Positions 60,578 to 64,000 of a DNA stretch of 64,000 nucleotides are shown here, piece after piece. A model generated the notes under the pieces. It was given only the letters and a program-made list of their open reading frames with translations, did no database searches and was not told the DNA's origin. Both the position numbers and the translations under genes were made by a program. Position 1 is the stretch's first letter, and every line of letters starts with the position of its first letter. The DNA comes from Streptococcus infantis (GTDB lineage: Bacteria; Bacillota; Bacilli; Lactobacillales; Streptococcaceae): assembly GCF_018499575.1 (NCBI RefSeq), contig NZ_JAHDAP010000001.1, positions 1,142,665 to 1,206,664 of the forward strand, read 5' to 3'.

Positions 60578-61466
60578 CTTTAAAAAGTTGATCAATTTGC
60601 TCATTCCACTTGTTTGCTTGGTGTTCTTGATAATTTTGGTTTGCAAAATCAATAATTCCTCCTCCCCCGATTAGCCTCTGGTAGCAAACACCTTGTAAAA
60701 CAACTGCCAGTTCATCTTCGCTGACACCAAGTTCTAAAAGACGCTCATAAACTCCACGAATACTTTTGGCATGAATGGTTGAAAATACTGTGGCACCTGT
60801 CAAACTAGCTCGTACAACTGCACGGGCTGTTTCGCTATCTCGAATTTCCCCAATAATCAACAGATCTGGTCGATGACGAAGGGATAGTTTTATCAGATTT
60901 TCATAACTCAATCCAATAGCTTCATTGAGTTGTAATTGCAGCATCTCTTCTTGCTTTATCTCGACCGGGTCTTCAATGGACATGACCTGTTGCCCCTTAA
61001 ACAATGACTTAGCTAATTCATGCATCAGGGTTGTCTTACCACTTCCTACAGGACCTGCAAAAAGGTAAAGACCTCTTTGTCTAAATCCCTTTTCTAATTC
61101 ATGAATATCTTGAAACCAGAAACGTAGCTCTTGTTTTTCATCGTGCAAAAGGCGGATAACTAAACTCTCATGGCCACGATAATCTCCTACAGTTGACAAA
61201 CGTAGTGAAGAAATCTTGCCATCATGCTGATAATCACAGGAACCCAGCTGACTACGACGCTTTTCGCCAACGTTCATCCCCGCAATAAACTTAAAGTGAC
61301 TAATGACAGCACCCAACTTTTCAAAATCATAGGTGTCAATTAGACGTCTTTCATCTCCAATTCGCATATGTAGCTCATAGATCTGATTCTTGGGAACAAA
61401 ATAAATATCCTGAGCTCCATTCCTTTTTGCGAGACTAATCAATTCTTGTGCAAGTGCTTGTACCAT
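60525..61466 (-). CDS. comGA: Competence pilus ATPase ComGA
   Basis: 313 residues. GspE/PilB-type ATPase: Walker A GPVGSGKTTLMHEL, Asp box and Walker B LLIIGEIRDSETA, His box FSTIHAKS. Drives pilus extension. First gene of the operon; GAGGAGGAGAT precedes ATG and a cin-box lies 19 bases upstream. Confidence 0.95.
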   Translation of the reverse strand: MVQALAQELISLAKRNGAQDIYFVPKNQIYELHMRIGDERRLIDTYDFEKLGAVISHFKFIAGMNVGEKRRSQLGSCDYQHDGKISSLRLSTVGDYRGHESLVIRLLHDEKQELRFWFQDIHELEKGFRQRGLYLFAGPVGSGKTTLMHELAKSLFKGQQVMSIEDPVEIKQEEMLQLQLNEAIGLSYENLIKLSLRHRPDLLIIGEIRDSETARAVVRASLTGATVFSTIHAKSIRGVYERLLELGVSEDELAVVLQGVCYQRLIGGGGIIDFANQNYQEHQANKWNEQIDQLFKDGHITALQAETEKISYQ

Positions 61467-61484
61467 ATCTCCTCCTCAGTTTAT

Positions 61485-61492
61485 TATTCGAA
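61485..61492 (-). promoter_or_regulatory. cin-box (SigX/ComX promoter) of comG
   Basis: TTCGAATA on the minus strand, one base from the consensus TACGAATA, preceded by a T-rich stretch. It gives competence-dependent expression of comGA-comGG. Confidence 0.8.
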
Positions 61493-61506
61493 GAAAATAT
61501 AAAAAA

Positions 61507-61533
61507 AGAACAACTTTATTAAAAAGTTGTTCC
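61507..61533 (-). terminator. Terminator of the DUF1033 gene
   Basis: On the minus strand GAACAACTTT / AAAGTTGTTC stem followed by seven T. The T-run merges with the upstream part of the cin-box promoter. Confidence 0.88.
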
Positions 61534-61896
61534 ATCTTTTTTGATACGACAAGTTCGGTGGATTTCTATACCCGTTTGTTTTTCATAACCCGGTCTGAAT
61601 TTTTCGTCTGGGATAACTTGACCATCTTCTAGTAAAGCCAGCGAATGATATTGTTGCAAGAATTCATCACATTCCTCACACCAACGTTTATCATCTGGAT
61701 CCCAAAATATGGTCATCAAGTCCCCACGACTTTTGTAAAGTGGAATTTTCTTTTCCAACTCAAACCAACAAGATTTATAATACTTCAAGGCGTCATAGTA
61801 ATTTTCAAATTTCTTACTCCTAGTGACGTCTTCTTCCCATCCATCTATGAACCACCAAGGTTCAAAATCTCCATACATTTCTATAACACGATACAT
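61519..61896 (-). CDS. DUF1033-family protein
   Basis: 125 residues from MYRVIEMYGDFEPWWFIDGW, with ACAAAGGAAATGAAACT before ATG; a frame 16 codons longer has no site. Acidic with many aromatic residues; CEECDEF could bind metal. The family occurs next to comG in streptococci; function unknown. Its stop is inside its own terminator. Confidence 0.88.
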   Translation of the reverse strand: MYRVIEMYGDFEPWWFIDGWEEDVTRSKKFENYYDALKYYKSCWFELEKKIPLYKSRGDLMTIFWDPDDKRWCEECDEFLQQYHSLALLEDGQVIPDEKFRPGYEKQTGIEIHRTCRIKKDGTTF

Positions 61897-62022
61897 AGTT
61901 TCATTTCCTTTGTACCGTATATTATAGCGAAATTTCGAGAACAATGAAAGAAATCTGCTCGTTTTCAGTAACTACCTTAGAATATTTCTCATTGATTCAA
62001 TCACCCTTTAAAACTTTCTAAA

Positions 62023-62058
62023 ACTAAAAAGCAGCAACTAAGATTAGTCACTACTTTA
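62023..62058 (-). terminator. Terminator of nagA
   Basis: On the minus strand AGTAGTGACTAA pairs (with mismatches) with TTAGTTGCTGCTT, followed by TTTAG. Confidence 0.65.
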
Positions 62059-62063
62059 TGATT

Positions 62064-63215
62064 TTATGCTTGATAACGTTTTTCACCATCAAGATAAGTT
62101 GCTACCAATTCCAAATCTTTATCAAGAACGATAAAGTCAGCATCGTAGCCTTCACGGATTTGTCCACAGACATCGTCAATATGAACAGATTTTGCCGGGT
62201 TAAGACTGGCCATCATGACTGCTTCATGAGGATTTGCAATTCCCCATTCAACAACATTTTTTAAACCATCTTTCAGTTTGAGAATAGAACCTGCCAAGTT
62301 CCCAGTAGATTTGAGACGCGCAGTTCCATTTGCAACCACGACCGGGAATTCACCTAGCATGTAGTCACCATCTTGCAAACCACCCGCTGTCATACAGTCA
62401 GTGATAAGGGCAATATTTTCAGTTCCTTTTTGTTTAAGTAGGATATCACAAGCCTTAGGATCAACGTGATGACCATCACAAATCAATTCAGCATAGGTAT
62501 GTGGTAACTCATACATAGCACCAACCATACCAAGCTCACGGTGAGTTAAGCCACGCATACCATTATAAGCATGAACCCAAACACTTGCTCCGGCATCAAC
62601 AGCTTTTTTAGCTTCATCAAATGTTGCATTCGAATGACCGAGAGCAACGGTAACTCCTTCTCCAGTAATAGTACGTACAAAGTCTTCTACACCTTCACGT
62701 TCTGGAGCAAGCGCAATCTTATTAAGAAGACCATTAGCAGCCTTCTGCCAAGCACGAAACTCATCCATTCGAGGATCCTTCATGTAAGCTGGATTTTGAG
62801 CTCCCTTATACTTTTCAGTAAAATAAGGACCTTCAAAATAAATACCACGAATCTTAGCACCGGTAGCTTCTTGGTAACGAGCCCCAATATTTTCAGTTAC
62901 TGCTAATAACTGCTCATATGAAGATGTCAAAGTTGTTGGTAAAAAGCTTGTAACACCTGTGCTAAGAAGTCCTTCACTCATTGTATGAAGTGTTCCTTCA
63001 ATATTATTGTCCATGACATCCACACCACCGAAACCATGGATGTGAGTGTCAACAAGACCAGGTGCAATACTATAACCACTATAGTCAATAATTTCAGCAC
63101 CTTCAGCTACTTGATCTACATGCTTACCAAATTTACCATCGACTAGTTCAAGAAAACCGCCACGGCGAACACCATGAGGATAGAAAAATTGATCTGCTTT
63201 AATATATTTAGGCAT
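62064..63215 (-). CDS. nagA: N-acetylglucosamine-6-phosphate deacetylase
   Basis: 383 residues. Amidohydrolase with LVDTHIHGFGGVDVMD (HxH), the metal-ligand Glu in YFEGPYFTEKYKGA, GHSNATF, HAYNGM and catalytic Asp in LITDCMTAGG. Removes acetate from GlcNAc-6-phosphate, feeding amino sugar and wall recycling. ACGGAGGTTATCATT precedes ATG. A NagR-like operator overlaps the promoter. Confidence 0.95.
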   Translation of the reverse strand: MPKYIKADQFFYPHGVRRGGFLELVDGKFGKHVDQVAEGAEIIDYSGYSIAPGLVDTHIHGFGGVDVMDNNIEGTLHTMSEGLLSTGVTSFLPTTLTSSYEQLLAVTENIGARYQEATGAKIRGIYFEGPYFTEKYKGAQNPAYMKDPRMDEFRAWQKAANGLLNKIALAPEREGVEDFVRTITGEGVTVALGHSNATFDEAKKAVDAGASVWVHAYNGMRGLTHRELGMVGAMYELPHTYAELICDGHHVDPKACDILLKQKGTENIALITDCMTAGGLQDGDYMLGEFPVVVANGTARLKSTGNLAGSILKLKDGLKNVVEWGIANPHEAVMMASLNPAKSVHIDDVCGQIREGYDADFIVLDKDLELVATYLDGEKRYQA

Positions 63216-63264
63216 AATGATAACCTCCGTAATTGATTAATTTAATATTTATTATGTCAATTAC

Positions 63265-63293
63265 ATTATAAACCTTTCTTACCAATTTGTAAA
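63265..63293 (-). promoter_or_regulatory. Promoter of nagA
   Basis: On the minus strand: -35 TTTACA (63293-63288), 17-base spacer, -10 TATAAT (63270-63265). Confidence 0.8.
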
Positions 63294-63307
63294 TGGTATA
63301 GACCTGT
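63290..63307. promoter_or_regulatory. NagR (GntR-family) operator-like site
   Basis: TAAATGGTATAGACCTGT on the plus strand. Its TGGTATAGACC core matches the GntR/NagR dre-type sites of streptococci as known. It overlaps the -35 of nagA, as expected for repression relieved by amino sugar phosphate. Confidence 0.6.
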
Positions 63308-63449
63308 TATAGTTAAAAAATACAAGAAATAAATTAAGATTTAGTAAACATATAGTAAAAACTAAAATATTAAACATTAATCTTTAAAAGAAAATTTTGA
63401 AAAATATAAGTAATTTTAAGTAACTCCGAAAGAAAAAATTGGAAGAAAA

Positions 63450-63484
63450 AATAAAACGACAAGGCTCGAAAACCTTGTCGTTAT
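63450..63484 (-). terminator. Terminator of the tRNA array
   Basis: On the minus strand ACGACAAGG / CCTTGTCGT perfect stem, loop TTTTCGAG, then TTTATTTTTT. Confidence 0.92.
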
Positions 63485-63489
63485 TACTA

Positions 63490-63573
63490 TACCGGCGGCC
63501 GGGGTCGAACCGGCACGTCCTTGCGGACACTGGATTTTGAGTCCAGCGCGTCTGCCAATTCCGCCACGCCGGC
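63490..63573 (-). tRNA. tRNA-Leu (CAA)
   Basis: 84 bases, class II with a long variable arm (TGTCCGCAAGGACGT). Acceptor GCCGGCG / CGCCGGT; anticodon loop CTCAAAA gives CAA. T-arm GGTTCGACCCC. CCA is not encoded. Confidence 0.95.
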
Positions 63574-63582
63574 AAATAGTAA

Positions 63583-63654
63583 CTGGGGTAGCTGGATTCG
63601 AACCAACGCATGAGGGAGTCAAAGTCCCTTGCCTTACCGCTTGGCTATACCCCA
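63583..63654 (-). tRNA. tRNA-Gln (UUG)
   Basis: 72 bases. Acceptor TGGGGTA / TACCCCA; anticodon loop CTTTGAC gives TTG; T-arm GGTTCGAATCC. In this genus it is charged through GltX and amidation. Confidence 0.94.
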
Positions 63655-63666
63655 AAAATATAAATA

Positions 63667-63740
63667 GGCGAGTGATGGGGATCGAACCCACGCATGCCAG
63701 AGCCACAATCTGGTGTGTTAACCACTTCACCACACCCGCC
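63667..63740 (-). tRNA. tRNA-His (GUG)
   Basis: 74 bases with the extra G-1 paired to C73. Anticodon loop TTGTGGC gives GTG; T-arm GGGTTCGATCCCC. Confidence 0.95.
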
Positions 63741-63751
63741 ATACTATTTAA

Positions 63752-63822
63752 CACGGGCAGTAGGAATTGAACCCACACTGAAGGTTTTGGAGACCTTAGT
63801 TCTACCTTTAAACTATGCCCGT
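63752..63822 (-). tRNA. tRNA-Trp (CCA)
   Basis: 71 bases. Acceptor ACGGGCA / TGCCCGT; anticodon loop CTCCAAA gives CCA; T-arm GGGTTCAATTCC. Confidence 0.95.
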
Positions 63823-63828
63823 ATAGGA

Positions 63829-63909
63829 TGGAAGGGGAGGGATTCGAACCCCCGAACCCGAAGGAGCGGATTTACAGTCCGCCGCGTTTAGCCTCTTCGC
63901 TACCCTTCC
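63829..63909 (-). tRNA. tRNA-Tyr (GUA)
   Basis: 81 bases, class II with variable arm TCCTTCGGGTTC region. Acceptor GGAAGGG / CCCTTCC; anticodon loop CTGTAAA gives GTA. Confidence 0.95.
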
Positions 63910-63924
63910 GAAAGATTTAAAAAA

Positions 63925-63997
63925 TGGCGCGAGACGGAATCGAACCGCCGACACATGGAGCTTCAATCCATTGCTCTACCAACTGAGCTACCGAGCC
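63925..63997 (-). tRNA. tRNA-Phe (GAA)
   Basis: 73 bases. Acceptor GGCTCGG / TCGCGCC has mismatches near the base; anticodon loop TTGAAGC gives GAA; T-arm CGGTTCGATTCCG. First tRNA of the array in this window; more probably lie beyond the right edge. Confidence 0.93.
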
Positions 63998-64000
63998 AAT

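Overview
This window is a stretch of a Streptococcus chromosome, most likely of the mitis group (S. mitis, S. oralis, S. pneumoniae and relatives). The evidence is the endA-epuA-murA block, patA/patB, a complete comGA-comGG competence operon with a cin-box-like SigX site, and the pneumococcus-like order rsmD-coaD-sepM, lysA-purR-yhaM-rmuC-tpk-rpe-rsgA-rsmA-rnmV-tatD. Species cannot be fixed from sequence reading alone.
Bases 1 to about 22,700 are most of a siphovirus-type prophage, cut by the left edge of the window inside the tape measure gene, so the distal tail, lysis genes and far attachment site are not visible. Most phage genes are on the minus strand and read leftwards: lysogeny switch (cro side), small early genes, DNA replication (DnaB-type helicase, initiator, DnaC-type loader, MazG-like, SSB), an ArpU-type late regulator, a second small tyrosine recombinase, HNH nuclease, a GC-rich palindromic stretch that may be cos, portal, minor head protein, a CPCC zinc protein, terminase large subunit, scaffold, capsid, connector genes, tail tube, tail chaperones and tape measure. 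On the plus strand are the CI-like repressor, an ImmA-type protease, a DUF4177-like protein, the integrase, and two isolated genes at 18676 and 19289.
The phage half holds the most interesting material. The minor head protein ends in a toxin-like domain resembling BECR-fold nucleases and is followed, with overlap, by a small CxxC protein that may be its immunity partner. A lysogeny-strand gene encodes a TIR/nucleoside-deoxyribosyltransferase-like protein. The two tail chaperone genes are joined by a textbook A_AAA_AAA minus-one slip site. Five GGAGT boxes at an exact 11-bp period lie just after the ArpU gene in front of an extended -10. The terminase large gene sits out of the usual order, behind a terminator-like hairpin.
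Bases 22,773 to 63,215 are core chromosome: CBS-domain transporter-like protein, EndA DNA-uptake nuclease, MurA, SepM, CoaD, RsmD, AsnA, BI-1 protein, rRNA/tRNA methylase, acylphosphatase, YidC, PflA, LysA, PurR, YhaM, RmuC, thiamine pyrophosphokinase, Rpe, RsgA, RsmA, two uncharacterised genes (one with an SseB-like domain), RnmV, TatD, a KimA-like permease, RpmH, an aminotransferase, GltX, Pgi, a glutamine amidotransferase, the PatB/PatA multidrug exporter, a histidine phosphatase, the ComG pilus operon, a DUF1033 protein and NagA. The right end (63,490 to 63,997) is a six-tRNA array (Phe-Tyr-Trp-His-Gln-Leu in transcription order) ending in a strong terminator; it probably continues from an rRNA operon beyond the window.
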